DNA of 64,000 nucleotides from JAEWSN01 sp942493335 (lineage in GTDB: Bacteria; Bacillota; Clostridia; DSM-8532), in the NCBI GenBank assembly GCA_942493335.1, contig OW818693.1:2542001-2606000 (forward strand). The letters run 5' to 3'. The translations under genes and the position numbers were made by a program. Shown here piece after piece: positions 7,561-17,710 of the stretch (positions are counted from its first letter, which is position 1; every line of letters starts with the position of its first letter). Below the pieces are notes generated by a model that made no database searches, was not told the DNA's origin, and saw nothing but the letters and a program-made list of their open reading frames with translations.

Positions 7561-9648
7561 TCAGTCCTCTTCCTTCTCTTCCTTGCGATGTTTCGCTGCT
7601 TCCGCGATGATCTTTTCCGCCACCAGAGGAGGCGCTTCGTCATAGCGGGCAAAGGTCTGTGTGTACCAGCCCCGGCCCTGCGTCATCGACCGCAGTTCCG
7701 TGGGATACTTGAACATCTCGGCCACGGGCACTTCCACGGAAACCTGCTGGATTCCGCCGTCCTGGGGAGTCATGCCCATGATGCGGCCGCGTCGCTTGTT
7801 CATGTCTCCGATGACATCTCCCATGTAATCGTCCGGGACATACACGTCCACGCTGGCAACAGGTTCAAGCAGGATGGGACCCGCCTGCCGAACACCTTCC
7901 TTGTACGCAAGGTTCGCGGCAATCTTGAACGCCATTTCCGACGAATCCACATCATGGTATTTTCCGTCGACGAGTGTTGCCTTCAGATGAACCACCGGAT
8001 ATCCTGCAAGGACGCCATGCAGCATGGAATCGATCAGACCCTTTTCGACTGCCGGGAAATACTGGCGCGGTACGGATCCGCCGACCACCTTCTCTTCAAA
8101 GGTAAGGCCGTCCTCGGTGCCAGGTTCAAACTCGATCCACACGTCGCCGAACTGGCCATGGCCACCACTCTGTTTCTTGTGCTTGCCTTCCACGCGAACC
8201 TTTTTCTTGATGGTTTCACGGAAGGGCACGATGGGATCGGCCAGCTCGATCTCCGTCTTGAACTTGTTCCGCAGCTTGCTGACGATGACGTCCAGATGCT
8301 GGTCGCCCACCCCGTACAGCAGGGTCTGGTGCGTTTCGGTATTCAGTTCCACCCGGAAGGTCTGGTCCTCGTCTGTCAGACGGTGGAGGCCGGTGCCGAT
8401 CTTGTCCTCGTCGCCCTTGGTTTTGGGCAGTACGGCCATGGCGAGCATGGGTTCCGGGAACACGATCTCCTCAAGCAGAACAGGCCTTTCCTTCGCACAC
8501 AGCGTATCGTTCGTTTCCGTCGCCGTGAGCTTCGTGACCGCACCGATATCGCCTGCGACAAGCTTTTCGGCGTTGATCTGCTGTTTGCCCTTCATGTAGA
8601 AGATCTGGGCGATTTTTTCCTGCTTGTCCTTCTTGACGTTCAAAACGACCATATCCGGCTTCAGTGTGCCCGAAATCACCTTCAGGAAGCTGATCTTGCC
8701 GACAAATGCATCGACGACGGTCTTGAAGACCATGACGGAAAGCGGTTCATTTTCTCCGGTCTTGATCTCAATTTCAGCTCCGGCAGGCGTTTTCGCCATG
8801 ACGGTTCCCTTGTCGACATGGGCGGGGAAATACTTGATCATGGCGTCCATGAGCATCTTCATGCCGTCGTTCGTGACAGCGGATGCACAAAGGACCGGAG
8901 AAATCTCGCCGGAGGTGATACCGTCGTGCAGGCCATGGATGATTTCCTCGTCGGTGAAAGCCTCCCCGGCGAAGTATTTTTCCATCAGCTCTTCGTTTGT
9001 TTCCGCAACCGCTTCCGAAATACCATCCCGGTATTCCTGGATGAGCGGCAGCATTTTTTCAGGAATCTCCGTGTCGATGACTTCCTTGCCCTTATGGATG
9101 GCCGCCTTCATGGTGGCGACGTTGACAACGCCGACAGCCTTCGCATCCTCGAATATCGGCACTTCGAGACAGATGACGCTTTTGCCGAATGTATCCTTCA
9201 TTTGGGAAAAGACTTTCTTGAAGTCTGAATTCTCTTCGTCAATCTTGCTGATCAGCAGGATGTGCGGGAGCTTGCGGTCGATGCACGCTTTCCAGGCTTT
9301 TTCCGTGCCAACCTGAATTCCGTCCTTGCCGCCGGCCAGAATGACAGCGCCATCCGCCACCATGAGACCTTGCTTCTGCTCCCCGATAAAGTCGAAATAG
9401 CCGGGCGTGTCGACGAGATTGATTTTTCCGCCGCTCCACTCAATCGGTGCGATGGCGGTGCTGATGGAGAACTTGCGACGGATTTCCTCGGCATCGAAGT
9501 CCATGACGGTGTTTCCATCCGCCACCGACCCGAAACGGTCCGTCGCTCCGGTGAGGAACAACATGGATTCAGCCAGAGTGGTCTTGCCCGCACCGCCATG
9601 CCCCAACAGGCAGACGTTGCGGATGGATGCAGCCCCATAGTCTTTCAT
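7561..9648 (-). CDS. Elongation factor G-like translational GTPase (EF-G paralogue)
   Basis: 695 residues with EF-G domain order I-V. The G domain shows the P-loop GHGGAGKTT (16-24), G3 DTPG (80-83) and, where G4 is normally NKxD, SKID (134-137). Domain IV has the GGHGQFGDVWIEFEP segment and domain V ends GRGWYTQTFARYDE. It looks like the EF-G-like group found beside a true FusA in Clostridia and Actinobacteria, not the housekeeping EF-G, which normally sits in the str operon. Its role is unsettled; ribosome translocation or recycling is plausible. The start ATG 9648 follows GGGGGAG. It has its own promoter at about 9779-9805. Confidence 0.85.
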   Translation of the reverse strand: MKDYGAASIRNVCLLGHGGAGKTTLAESMLFLTGATDRFGSVADGNTVMDFDAEEIRRKFSISTAIAPIEWSGGKINLVDTPGYFDFIGEQKQGLMVADGAVILAGGKDGIQVGTEKAWKACIDRKLPHILLISKIDEENSDFKKVFSQMKDTFGKSVICLEVPIFEDAKAVGVVNVATMKAAIHKGKEVIDTEIPEKMLPLIQEYRDGISEAVAETNEELMEKYFAGEAFTDEEIIHGLHDGITSGEISPVLCASAVTNDGMKMLMDAMIKYFPAHVDKGTVMAKTPAGAEIEIKTGENEPLSVMVFKTVVDAFVGKISFLKVISGTLKPDMVVLNVKKDKQEKIAQIFYMKGKQQINAEKLVAGDIGAVTKLTATETNDTLCAKERPVLLEEIVFPEPMLAMAVLPKTKGDEDKIGTGLHRLTDEDQTFRVELNTETHQTLLYGVGDQHLDVIVSKLRNKFKTEIELADPIVPFRETIKKKVRVEGKHKKQSGGHGQFGDVWIEFEPGTEDGLTFEEKVVGGSVPRQYFPAVEKGLIDSMLHGVLAGYPVVHLKATLVDGKYHDVDSSEMAFKIAANLAYKEGVRQAGPILLEPVASVDVYVPDDYMGDVIGDMNKRRGRIMGMTPQDGGIQQVSVEVPVAEMFKYPTELRSMTQGRGWYTQTFARYDEAPPLVAEKIIAEAAKHRKEEKEED

Positions 9649-9778
9649 GGCAACTCCCCCTCTCCATCGGTCTTGCAATGCAAAACCGAACCGAACCCGG
9701 TGTCCGGATCCGGAAGACCCAATGATGAATTGTGACTCTTCCCAAATTTATGTCTCCATTCGGGAAGCGTCTTGTACC

Positions 9779-9805
9779 ATTATACCAGACCCATGGCAAT
9801 GTCAA
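9779..9805 (-). promoter_or_regulatory. Sigma-A-type promoter for the EF-G-like gene
   Basis: On the minus strand TTGACA (9800-9805) and TATAAT (9779-9784) are both perfect. The spacer is 15 bases, shorter than ideal, but TGG precedes the -10 and may extend it. The start codon is about 130 bases downstream. Confidence 0.7.
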
Positions 9806-9917
9806 CTACAGATTCTCACGTTTGACGCTCCACCAAAACAGGTATATGTAAATAGCGTACGAGCGCATTTGATACGGTTCCACACGCATCCAACACTCCG
9901 ATTCCGAGGAGGTGCGA

Positions 9918-12359
9918 TTGAAGGCAGTCATTCTGGCAGGCGGCAAGAGCACGCGACTCCGCCCCCTGACCTGGGAGCTTCCAAAGCCGATGGTCCCTGT
10001 GATGAATGTCCCCGTGATGGACACCATCCTTCATTTGCTGCACCGCCACGGCATTACGGAAGTCTGCGCCACCCTGATGTTCATGCCGCAGAAAATCCAG
10101 GATCACTATGGTGATGGCGCACGCTTCGACATGCGCATGTCCTACAGCACGGAGGAACGCCCTCTCGGCACCGCCGGCAGCGTGAAGGCAGCCTCCGATT
10201 TTCTGGATGGCACATTCCTCGTCATCAGCGGAGACTGCATCACGGACTTCGATCTGAGCGCCGCTGTCCGCTTCCACAAGGAACATCATGCCGAAGCCAC
10301 CCTCCTGATGACGCGCGTGGACGTTCCCATCGACTATGGCGTTTTGATGACCGATCACGAAGGGAACCTCACCGGCTTTCAGGAAAAGCCGAACTGGGGC
10401 GAAGTCTTCACGAACCAGGTGAATACCGGCATTTATGTCCTGGAACCATCTGTTTTGGATCTGATCCCACCGGACGAGTCCTTCGATTTTGCCCGGGACC
10501 TGTTTCCCGAATTGCTGCGGCAGGGACGGAAAGTTTGCGGGTATGAAGCGGTCGGCTACTGGAGCGACATCGGAAGTCTGGACTCGTACTCCCGGACGCA
10601 CTTCGATATCCTGGAAGGCCGCATGAAGATGCACCTGCCGGGTTCCGAGCCAATCCCCGGCATCCATATCGGTGCAAACACCCTCGTCGACCCGACAGCG
10701 ACCCTCGTCCCGCCGTGCCTGATCGGCGCAAATTGCCGCATCGGTCCCGGGGTCCTGCTCGACGGAATGTGCATCATCGGCGACAACACGGTCATCGAGG
10801 AAGACGCGAACCTCAGTCGCTGCATCCTCTGGAACGGATGCTATCTGGATCTGGGTGTGGAAATCCGGGGATGCGTGCTCGGTTCAAAGGTGCACCTGAT
10901 GCATCATGCCCTTGTCTCGGAAAACACCGTGATCGGGGATGAAACCCTCGTCCGGGAGCATGCGAACCTGAAGGCGAACGTACTCGTCTGGCCGCGCAAG
11001 GTGGTGGACCCGCATGCGACGGTCGATTCAAGCGTCATCTTTTCAGAACGGCGCACCAACACCCTGTTCGGGCGAAATGGCCTTTCCGGCATCATCAACG
11101 TGGACATCACACCGGAATTCGCCTCCCGGCTAGGCGCCGCCTATGGCACGAAACTCGGGGGCCGGAGCGCTGTAGCGGTTTCATGGGACGGTTCCTCCCC
11201 CGCCATGCTGTTCCGCTATGCGTTCATCGCGGGCCTTTTGTCCACAGGCATCCGGGTCTACGACATCCGTTCCGCCTTCCTGCCCGTCGCACGGCAATCC
11301 ATTCCGCTGCTTGGCGTGGCGGGCGGCATCCACATCATGCGCGACAACGACTCCACCGAACGACTGCAGGTACTCATGCTGAGCGCAACCGGCGCAAATG
11401 TGGACAAGGGGTTCGAAAAATCGGTGGAAGCCATCTATGCCAAGGAGGAATTCCAGCATACGAACGCGGCCGGCATCACCTCGGTGGAAAGCATGCCGGA
11501 TGCGCCGGACGCCTACGCACGGCATCTGATCAACTTGTGCGACAGGGAAACCTTCCGTCGGAACCGGCCGCGGATCATCGTCGCTTCCGCCACCGAATCC
11601 CTGACGGCCTTTCTCGAGAAACTCTTCCGCGACATCGGCTGCGACGTGGCGGAAGCGCTCGTGCTGGACCGCTTCACGCCTTACCTGATGATGCAGGAGA
11701 CGAACCTGCAGGAGGTCCTCCTGTGCGCCTGGATGGACCGCAACGCCGAGGAAGTGCTCCTGATGGACAAGTCCGGCCGCGTGGTGCACGAAGAGCTGCA
11801 TTTTCTTCTCACAACAATGATGCTGTACCGCACCGTGCCCGGGATCTCGCTGCTGATGCCGGTCAGCAGTCCGTCCGCCGCTGAAAAGCTCGCCCGGCGA
11901 TATGACGGCCATCTGTCATGGGTCCGCACGGATGAACACGCATTGCTCGCCGCTCTGATGGACCGGGATGTGTTCAGCGATCCCTGGAACCAGTACCAAC
12001 TCCAGCATGACGCCATCGCATCGCTTCTGTTCATTGTTGAATTTCTTGTACGGAACAAACTCTCGCTGGAGGACGCCATCCGGCACATCCCGCCATGGTA
12101 TACGGAAACGCGTTCCATCCACTGCCCGTGGGAAATGGTGGGCCGCATCATGCACCGCCTCATCAGCGAACCCTTTGCAGGTACCATCGACACGACGGAC
12201 GGCGTGAAATTCAAGGTCGACGGCGGCTGGGTGCTTGTCCTTCCGGATGTGGAACAGCCCATGCTCCGCCTGGTCGCGGAAGGGCGCGACGCCAGGATGA
12301 CGCATGATCTGATGAAACTCCATGTGGCCCGGATCGAGTGGATGATCGACAGGGTCTGA
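9918..12359 (+). CDS. Sugar-phosphate nucleotidyltransferase fused to phosphomannomutase-like domain
   Basis: 813 residues. Residues 1-235 form a nucleotidyltransferase with the signature AVILAGGKSTRLRPLT and the metal Asp in SGDCITD. Residues 240-375 are left-handed beta-helix hexapeptide repeats (IGANTLVDPTATLVPP and following). From about 375 to the end the fold is that of phosphomannomutase/phosphoglucomutase. In this last part the catalytic serine loop (normally ASHNP) and the metal loop (normally DGDxDR) are not recognisable: the expected positions read HIMRDNDSTE and VLDRFTP. It probably makes an NDP-sugar for cell-surface glycans; the mutase part may be structural or sensory. The start is TTG 9918 with GAGGAGG five bases upstream; GTG 9912 is an alternative. 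Confidence 0.8.
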   Translation: MKAVILAGGKSTRLRPLTWELPKPMVPVMNVPVMDTILHLLHRHGITEVCATLMFMPQKIQDHYGDGARFDMRMSYSTEERPLGTAGSVKAASDFLDGTFLVISGDCITDFDLSAAVRFHKEHHAEATLLMTRVDVPIDYGVLMTDHEGNLTGFQEKPNWGEVFTNQVNTGIYVLEPSVLDLIPPDESFDFARDLFPELLRQGRKVCGYEAVGYWSDIGSLDSYSRTHFDILEGRMKMHLPGSEPIPGIHIGANTLVDPTATLVPPCLIGANCRIGPGVLLDGMCIIGDNTVIEEDANLSRCILWNGCYLDLGVEIRGCVLGSKVHLMHHALVSENTVIGDETLVREHANLKANVLVWPRKVVDPHATVDSSVIFSERRTNTLFGRNGLSGIINVDITPEFASRLGAAYGTKLGGRSAVAVSWDGSSPAMLFRYAFIAGLLSTGIRVYDIRSAFLPVARQSIPLLGVAGGIHIMRDNDSTERLQVLMLSATGANVDKGFEKSVEAIYAKEEFQHTNAAGITSVESMPDAPDAYARHLINLCDRETFRRNRPRIIVASATESLTAFLEKLFRDIGCDVAEALVLDRFTPYLMMQETNLQEVLLCAWMDRNAEEVLLMDKSGRVVHEELHFLLTTMMLYRTVPGISLLMPVSSPSAAEKLARRYDGHLSWVRTDEHALLAALMDRDVFSDPWNQYQLQHDAIASLLFIVEFLVRNKLSLEDAIRHIPPWYTETRSIHCPWEMVGRIMHRLISEPFAGTIDTTDGVKFKVDGGWVLVLPDVEQPMLRLVAEGRDARMTHDLMKLHVARIEWMIDRV

Positions 12360-12432
12360 AGGGCGCGTATTCAGGAGAACACGAAACGGTTCACGGACCC
12401 GCATTCTCCCGACAACATAGCAATCGCCTGTC

Positions 12433-15093
12433 TCACACCGGTTCCCGAATCGGAAGCGTCAGAACAAAACAGGCTCCCTTCCCGGGTCCGCTGCTTTCCG
12501 CACGGATGGTTCCGCCCATCGCGCCGATGTCGTTGGCGCTGGCGTGCAGGCCATAACCGTGCCCATCCTTCTTGGTGGTGTGCCCATGGGAGAAAACGGC
12601 GGTCAGTTGATCGGCCCGGATCCCGATACCCTTGTCCCTGATCCGGACGATGCCGGTTCCGCCTTCCCGATCCAATTCGACGGTTACTTCCCGTTCCGAT
12701 TCCGGCAATCCGGCCATCGCCTCCCGCGCGTTCTTCAACAAATTCACCAGCACATGGATCAACTTTGACTGTACAACGGATACCGTGAAGTTCCTTCTGA
12801 AAATCCGATCCACCCGGATCGACGTCGAACCGGGCAAAGCCTGTTCCAGTTCCAGCGCCTCCTCCACCAGGGTGGACATGTCACAGGTTTCAGCCAGACT
12901 GTTGTCTGTCCGGCCATTATGCTGTGCCGTAAGGATTTCCCGGATCAGCCTGTTCTTCTCGTGCAGCCGATTCGACAGTCCGCTCATTTCCTGGGCGTAG
13001 GATTCCAGTGGCGTCTGCAGTTGAAGGAGGAATTGGACCAGTTTTGCCGCACGCGGGTCCGAAGCGAGGAATGCCTGCAACCCCGGCCCCTGCTCATCAA
13101 GCATATCCGACACCATGTTGAAATCCCCGAGCGGGGCCGACTGAACGGTTTCCTGCATGCGATGCGCCGTGGCTTCAACACTCCCCAGCACATTCCGGAT
13201 GTTGTGGAGAATCCCGTTGGCCGCATGATGCATGCCTTCCTTATGGGCATTGTCGACCAGCCGTTTGAAGCTCCGTTCAAGCCGCTCCTTGAGAAAGATT
13301 CCGCTGAGTGCCGTACTGATGTGAAAGCTCAGGGCACGGTATATGCGTTCGTCCATCGGCCCGGGTCCGTACAGGACGAACCCGTGGAAATCCTGTTCCA
13401 CATGGAGCAGATTCGCCATGGCGCAGACCGGTCCGATCTCCGGAGAAAGCGTCGCGAGGATTTCTGCCGTCGTGCCCGGCAGAAGCATCGTCTCGTCTGC
13501 ACGGACGCCCTTTCTGAGGTAAAAGGCAGGCGTACAGCGGGCAAAGCGGTCTTTCGCACCCTGCCGCGCATCGAACAGCACCACCAGACAGTCGGGAATT
13601 CCCAGTTGCACCAACGATTCCTCCAGCGCATCAGACAATTCCTTGAGTGTGTACTGCGAAACGATTTTCTGACCCGCCACCTCCAGCAGCCAGTTGTTTC
13701 GCTTCACGACACTCTCTTTGGATCCCCAGACCTTCAAAGCACGTTCTGCAAGCAGGGCATGCGCCTGAAGAATCATGTCCTCCGCAGCAAGGAGCATGCC
13801 AGGGTTGCCGTCGACATGGGGAAGCACGGCATTGCGCAGGACTTCAAGAATCGGCGCAGGCTCCACGGCGGTGCCGGAATGCTCGAAGAAATCCAGCTGA
13901 CCCTCCATTTCCCGCAGAAAAAGACCCCGGTTGCCCGTTTGCAGCCCGCGGAGAAAACCACGCATCAACAAGTGGAAATCCGGACGCTGCAACCCGGTGC
14001 GACGAATGACTTCCCCAGCCGTGTCCGCAAGCGTGCGCCATTCACGCTCCGACAGGTCCAGCAGCGACTTGCTCGTCGATGCGTCATCCGGGAACCCCAT
14101 CGGTTCCGGTTTCCCGCACCCGCAGGATTCACGGATGATGAACCGCCCTGGAACTCGAACCTCATACGGAATATCCTCTGCTTGGATATTGGATGACAAG
14201 GCCGCATCTGCAGGCGTACCCTCTCCAGATCCATGTGCAGGTTTCCCGCCTGTTTTTCTTTCCTGTTCCAACCGTGTCAGAAAAAGATCGCAGGCCACCC
14301 TGCCCAATTCCCGCCAAGGGAACAGAATGGTGGTGTAGGATGGCGTGCTGTAGCGCCCCACTTCGCCGTCCTCAAAGCTGGTGACGGCCAAATCCTCCGG
14401 AACCCGGATCCCTCTGCTGCTCAATTCTTTCAGAACGCCGTCCGTCTCGGTGTTGTAAAGGGACATGATGGCATCAGGTCGCGCATTCCGCTCGTCCAGC
14501 AAAATTTGCACGGCCCTTCTCCCACGCTCCGGCACACTCAAGCCCTCAAGCAGGGACTCCTGAACGATCAGGGAAGCATCCAGAAGCCCTCTCTGCCGCA
14601 TCAAATGCTGGTAGACGTCGATGCGCCCATCCGGCATAAACGGGCTGATGAAGGCGATACGCCGCAACGCGTGGTTGTCGAGCAGATGCGTCAGGAGTTC
14701 CTCCAGCAGAGGGCCGGAGTCAAACCAGGCAGCCGGCACATCCTCATGCAGCGATCCGACCGAATACAACGGAAGATCCGCAAACCGTCTTCTGAAACTT
14801 TCCTCATTTTCCATCGTCACCGCGCGATGCCATCCGAGAAAGAGGATACCGTCCAAAGGAAACTGATGCAGAAACTGTTGGACCTTCTTCACCTGTGCCG
14901 GATCCCGATTGGTATCATTTGTGATGAAATGCCCGACACGCACGACGCGCGCATGATGGTGCGCAGCCGCTTCCGCGATGCCTTCCAGCAGATGGCTGTG
15001 ATATTCGTCGCTACCGTTTTCGTCCAGGAATCCGATGGTCAGCGGAACATCCGCGTCCCCATACCAGGCGCCCGGATTGCCAGTTCCGCTCAT
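12433..15093 (-). CDS. Cytoplasmic histidine kinase with LacI-type ligand-binding domain
   Basis: 886 residues with no signal peptide or membrane helix. Residues about 15-320 form a LacI/PBP1-type sugar-binding domain (LTIGFLDENGSDEYHSHLL ... RRIAFISPF ... PDAIMSLYNTETDGVLKEL) ending in FIIRESCGC; it lacks the LacI DNA-binding helix-turn-helix. A helical/GAF-like middle follows. H630 in ILHNIRN is the likely phosphorylated His. The ATPase domain is complete: N box (VNLLKNAREA), G1 (DKGIGI) and G2 (GHGYGLH). The ATG overlaps the stop of the upstream paralogue (ATGA), so the two are translationally coupled. The likely partner is the REC-GGDEF regulator two genes upstream. The sensed ligand is unknown, probably a sugar. 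Confidence 0.8.
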   Translation of the reverse strand: MSGTGNPGAWYGDADVPLTIGFLDENGSDEYHSHLLEGIAEAAAHHHARVVRVGHFITNDTNRDPAQVKKVQQFLHQFPLDGILFLGWHRAVTMENEESFRRRFADLPLYSVGSLHEDVPAAWFDSGPLLEELLTHLLDNHALRRIAFISPFMPDGRIDVYQHLMRQRGLLDASLIVQESLLEGLSVPERGRRAVQILLDERNARPDAIMSLYNTETDGVLKELSSRGIRVPEDLAVTSFEDGEVGRYSTPSYTTILFPWRELGRVACDLFLTRLEQERKTGGKPAHGSGEGTPADAALSSNIQAEDIPYEVRVPGRFIIRESCGCGKPEPMGFPDDASTSKSLLDLSEREWRTLADTAGEVIRRTGLQRPDFHLLMRGFLRGLQTGNRGLFLREMEGQLDFFEHSGTAVEPAPILEVLRNAVLPHVDGNPGMLLAAEDMILQAHALLAERALKVWGSKESVVKRNNWLLEVAGQKIVSQYTLKELSDALEESLVQLGIPDCLVVLFDARQGAKDRFARCTPAFYLRKGVRADETMLLPGTTAEILATLSPEIGPVCAMANLLHVEQDFHGFVLYGPGPMDERIYRALSFHISTALSGIFLKERLERSFKRLVDNAHKEGMHHAANGILHNIRNVLGSVEATAHRMQETVQSAPLGDFNMVSDMLDEQGPGLQAFLASDPRAAKLVQFLLQLQTPLESYAQEMSGLSNRLHEKNRLIREILTAQHNGRTDNSLAETCDMSTLVEEALELEQALPGSTSIRVDRIFRRNFTVSVVQSKLIHVLVNLLKNAREAMAGLPESEREVTVELDREGGTGIVRIRDKGIGIRADQLTAVFSHGHTTKKDGHGYGLHASANDIGAMGGTIRAESSGPGKGACFVLTLPIREPV

Positions 15094-17696
15094 GTCACAC
15101 CTCCCGCATCCGTGTCTGAAACCGGAAAGCGCAGCTCGCAGAATGATTTTCCCTCTTCCTGCTCCAAACCGATCACCAATTCCCCGCCCATCTCCCGAAC
15201 ATTCGAGAAGCATGCGTCCAAGGCGGGCATGGGATCTCCGGATGGAAAGAAGGACCCGTTTCCAGCCAGATCGGCCTCCCTCCGCACGAGAAACTCGCGC
15301 AAATCCGGACCATATGCCCACATCCGCAGGATGCAGTCTCCTGCCCGAAGGTCAACGGACAACCAAATTCTTGCATCGGGCATGCCTGCCTTTCCGGCAG
15401 TTCCCCCCAGCGCCCCCAGAAGGTAGACCAGCACCTGGTACAGGCGGCCGCGGTGAACGGTAATCATCGGAGCCGCATGCCATCCCTTGATCACCGTGAT
15501 GCCTGCCCGCTCGAAGGTGTTGCCATACACCCGTAACGCATCCTCCATCAAATGGAGTAACGGGGCGGGTTCTGCCGGGCCGCCGCCTGATGCGTACCCC
15601 TGCTGGATGGTGATGCTTTCATCCATCCAGCGGACATTCCGTGAAATCCGCCCGAAATGGGTCATCAGTGTTTCCCGATGCTTCTCCGCCCTTCGTCCCA
15701 GCAGACCAAACAGGGTCATGAGCTTCCGCCGGCGCTCAACCTCCTGTCCAGCCTCCAAGGCTGCGTTGTCGGGCAGGCTCCGTAAAAGGGTTTCCGCCTG
15801 CAGCAGATCCGGAACGGGGCTCTGCGCCAATTCGCCAGTAAGAATCTGAACCGAAGCATTGACACTGTTGTACATATTCCCAATGTTGTGCATCACCTGC
15901 GAAACCACATCGGCCATACCCTCGTCATAGGCGCGCTCCACAAGACGGCGATAGTTCATCTCAAGCCGTTCCACCATCGTCGCACTGATGAAGGCCGAAG
16001 ACAGATGGGCCGCCAGGGTTCTGTACAGCATTTCATCCACAGGTCCCGGTTCGAACAGGACATACCCCATCCAACGGCCTTCCGAAAGAAGCGGGTGAAC
16101 CTGCAGAAACCGCCCGGAACCGGAATCCGGCAGCAAACGCTGGAAGAGGTCACCCGCCTGCAGATTCCGTATGCTTACAATTTCCTTTTTCCGCACATCC
16201 AGGAAGGAGGCTTCACCCCGCTCCAGGAAAGCATCCATCGACACGGGAGACCCGGCCGGTTCCGTCCCGACGCCGTCCGGCAAAATCACGCAGCAGAAGC
16301 TGACATCCAGTTTTTGCAGATTCTCCATCAATGCTGCCAGAATGGCGGGTATGCTGTGCTCGGTCATGACGGCCTGACTGGTTTCCTGCATCGCCTGCGC
16401 CTGATTCTTTGCCTGAATCTGCGCATGTCCCCGGCTGCGCATAACCGCATTCGACAAGATCGTCTGCGCTTGTCGGAAAAGGTCCCCGGAGGCGCGCAGC
16501 ATATCCGGGTCGGCCGCAAGCCAGGGCAAGACGGCACTCCTGAACCGGGCAACCAGGGTCTCCAGGCGGGCATGCCTCAGATTCACCGCTGTGACAGCCA
16601 CCTGCCGGGCCAACTCCGGGAGGAATGCCCGGGGCTCCTCCGAATGGCAGTCCGCGGCAAGCGTATCGAGCAGGCGGTCAAAATCGATGTCAGGGCTGGC
16701 GAATTCATCCTGCAGCGTCTCCACCAGCAAGATGCGTTCCTCCGGCATCATGGCGGCAAGACTTCGGGCGGACGGGACCACGGGACCCACAGCGGAAAGA
16801 TGGACCACATCCGTCACACAACCGCATGAACCACGATACAGCACTCGGCCCGGCACGACCGTAACCATGGGAATCACGCCGGTCTTCAGCAATGCGAGCA
16901 TCTGCATCATCGCATGATACCCGATTTCGGACCACGGATAATCGACAGTGGTGATGCCCGGCTGTGCATAGCGTTCGAAATCACCATCCACATAACCGGT
17001 CAGGGCTATGTCCTCCGGAATGCGCAGGTGCCGGCGTTCCAGCTCCTTCATCAGGGCTTCCGTCTCATACTGTCCGGAAGAGACAACCGCATCGAGCGGG
17101 ACGCCCCGTTCATCCAGCAGGATCTCGAGAAAGCGCCTGGCCCGGGCATCCGAGCCGGACACGCCCCATTCCTCCTCCCGGATCCTGAGTTCGGGATACC
17201 AGAGGCCATACTCGCGCAGAACCTGCTCCCAGGCTTCGTCCCGATTGTCCGGTCGTTCCGGGGGCAGGAAGGCGATCCGCCGAAACCCGTGACGGCGGAT
17301 CAAATGTCGGATCATATGCCGGATGTGCTCGGCTCCTTCGCAGAAAACAGAAGGAATGTCCTCGAAAGCTGTTCCCGCGCTGAGAACCGGCAGATCAGGC
17401 AATTGCGCAGGGAAACCCGCCAGATTGTACATGGGCCCGGCCTGCGTCCATCCGAGGAAGACAAGCCCGTCCAGATCCGCCTGGCGAATCAGGGAAAGAA
17501 GGGCTTCATGCCGCTCCGCAGGCTCCCCTGCCCCGGTGAAATACCCGAAACGCACCAGATTGACCCCCTGTCGGCGCGCCGCGTCCGAGAGCCCCTCCAG
17601 AATCTGCGTGAAAAACTCGTTGCAGTCGTTGTCATCCAGATACCCGATGGTGTAGATTCCGCGCTTTGGCGGCCGGATTGCGGCATGAAATGCCAT
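15090..17696 (-). CDS. LacI-domain histidine-kinase paralogue with degenerate ATPase domain (probable pseudokinase)
   Basis: 868 residues with the same layout as its downstream partner: a LacI-type ligand-binding domain (YTIGYLDDNDCNEFFTQIL ... RRIAFLPPERPD ... DAVVSSGQYETEALMKEL) ending in LYRGSCGC, a central region, and a dimerisation helix with H603 in VMHNIGNMYN. The ATPase domain has lost its motifs: the N box reads VYLLGALGG without the metal-binding Asn, and neither the DxGxG nor the GxGxG loop is present. It probably cannot bind ATP and may act as a second sensor that forms heteromers with the intact kinase. The start ATG 17696 lies behind GGGAGGAGG; the upstream TTG at 17714 is less likely. 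Confidence 0.75.
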   Translation of the reverse strand: MAFHAAIRPPKRGIYTIGYLDDNDCNEFFTQILEGLSDAARRQGVNLVRFGYFTGAGEPAERHEALLSLIRQADLDGLVFLGWTQAGPMYNLAGFPAQLPDLPVLSAGTAFEDIPSVFCEGAEHIRHMIRHLIRRHGFRRIAFLPPERPDNRDEAWEQVLREYGLWYPELRIREEEWGVSGSDARARRFLEILLDERGVPLDAVVSSGQYETEALMKELERRHLRIPEDIALTGYVDGDFERYAQPGITTVDYPWSEIGYHAMMQMLALLKTGVIPMVTVVPGRVLYRGSCGCVTDVVHLSAVGPVVPSARSLAAMMPEERILLVETLQDEFASPDIDFDRLLDTLAADCHSEEPRAFLPELARQVAVTAVNLRHARLETLVARFRSAVLPWLAADPDMLRASGDLFRQAQTILSNAVMRSRGHAQIQAKNQAQAMQETSQAVMTEHSIPAILAALMENLQKLDVSFCCVILPDGVGTEPAGSPVSMDAFLERGEASFLDVRKKEIVSIRNLQAGDLFQRLLPDSGSGRFLQVHPLLSEGRWMGYVLFEPGPVDEMLYRTLAAHLSSAFISATMVERLEMNYRRLVERAYDEGMADVVSQVMHNIGNMYNSVNASVQILTGELAQSPVPDLLQAETLLRSLPDNAALEAGQEVERRRKLMTLFGLLGRRAEKHRETLMTHFGRISRNVRWMDESITIQQGYASGGGPAEPAPLLHLMEDALRVYGNTFERAGITVIKGWHAAPMITVHRGRLYQVLVYLLGALGGTAGKAGMPDARIWLSVDLRAGDCILRMWAYGPDLREFLVRREADLAGNGSFFPSGDPMPALDACFSNVREMGGELVIGLEQEEGKSFCELRFPVSDTDAGGVT

Positions 17697-17710
17697 TGGG
17701 CCTCCTCCCG

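Noticed and set aside
7357..9228. A 623-codon plus-strand frame and other long frames opposite the EF-G-like gene
   Set aside because: It is antisense to a clear EF-G-like coding sequence, its product resembles no protein, and GC-rich DNA gives long chance frames.
9816..12404. Several minus-strand frames opposite the nucleotidyltransferase gene
   Set aside because: They are antisense to a well-supported coding sequence and show no family motifs.
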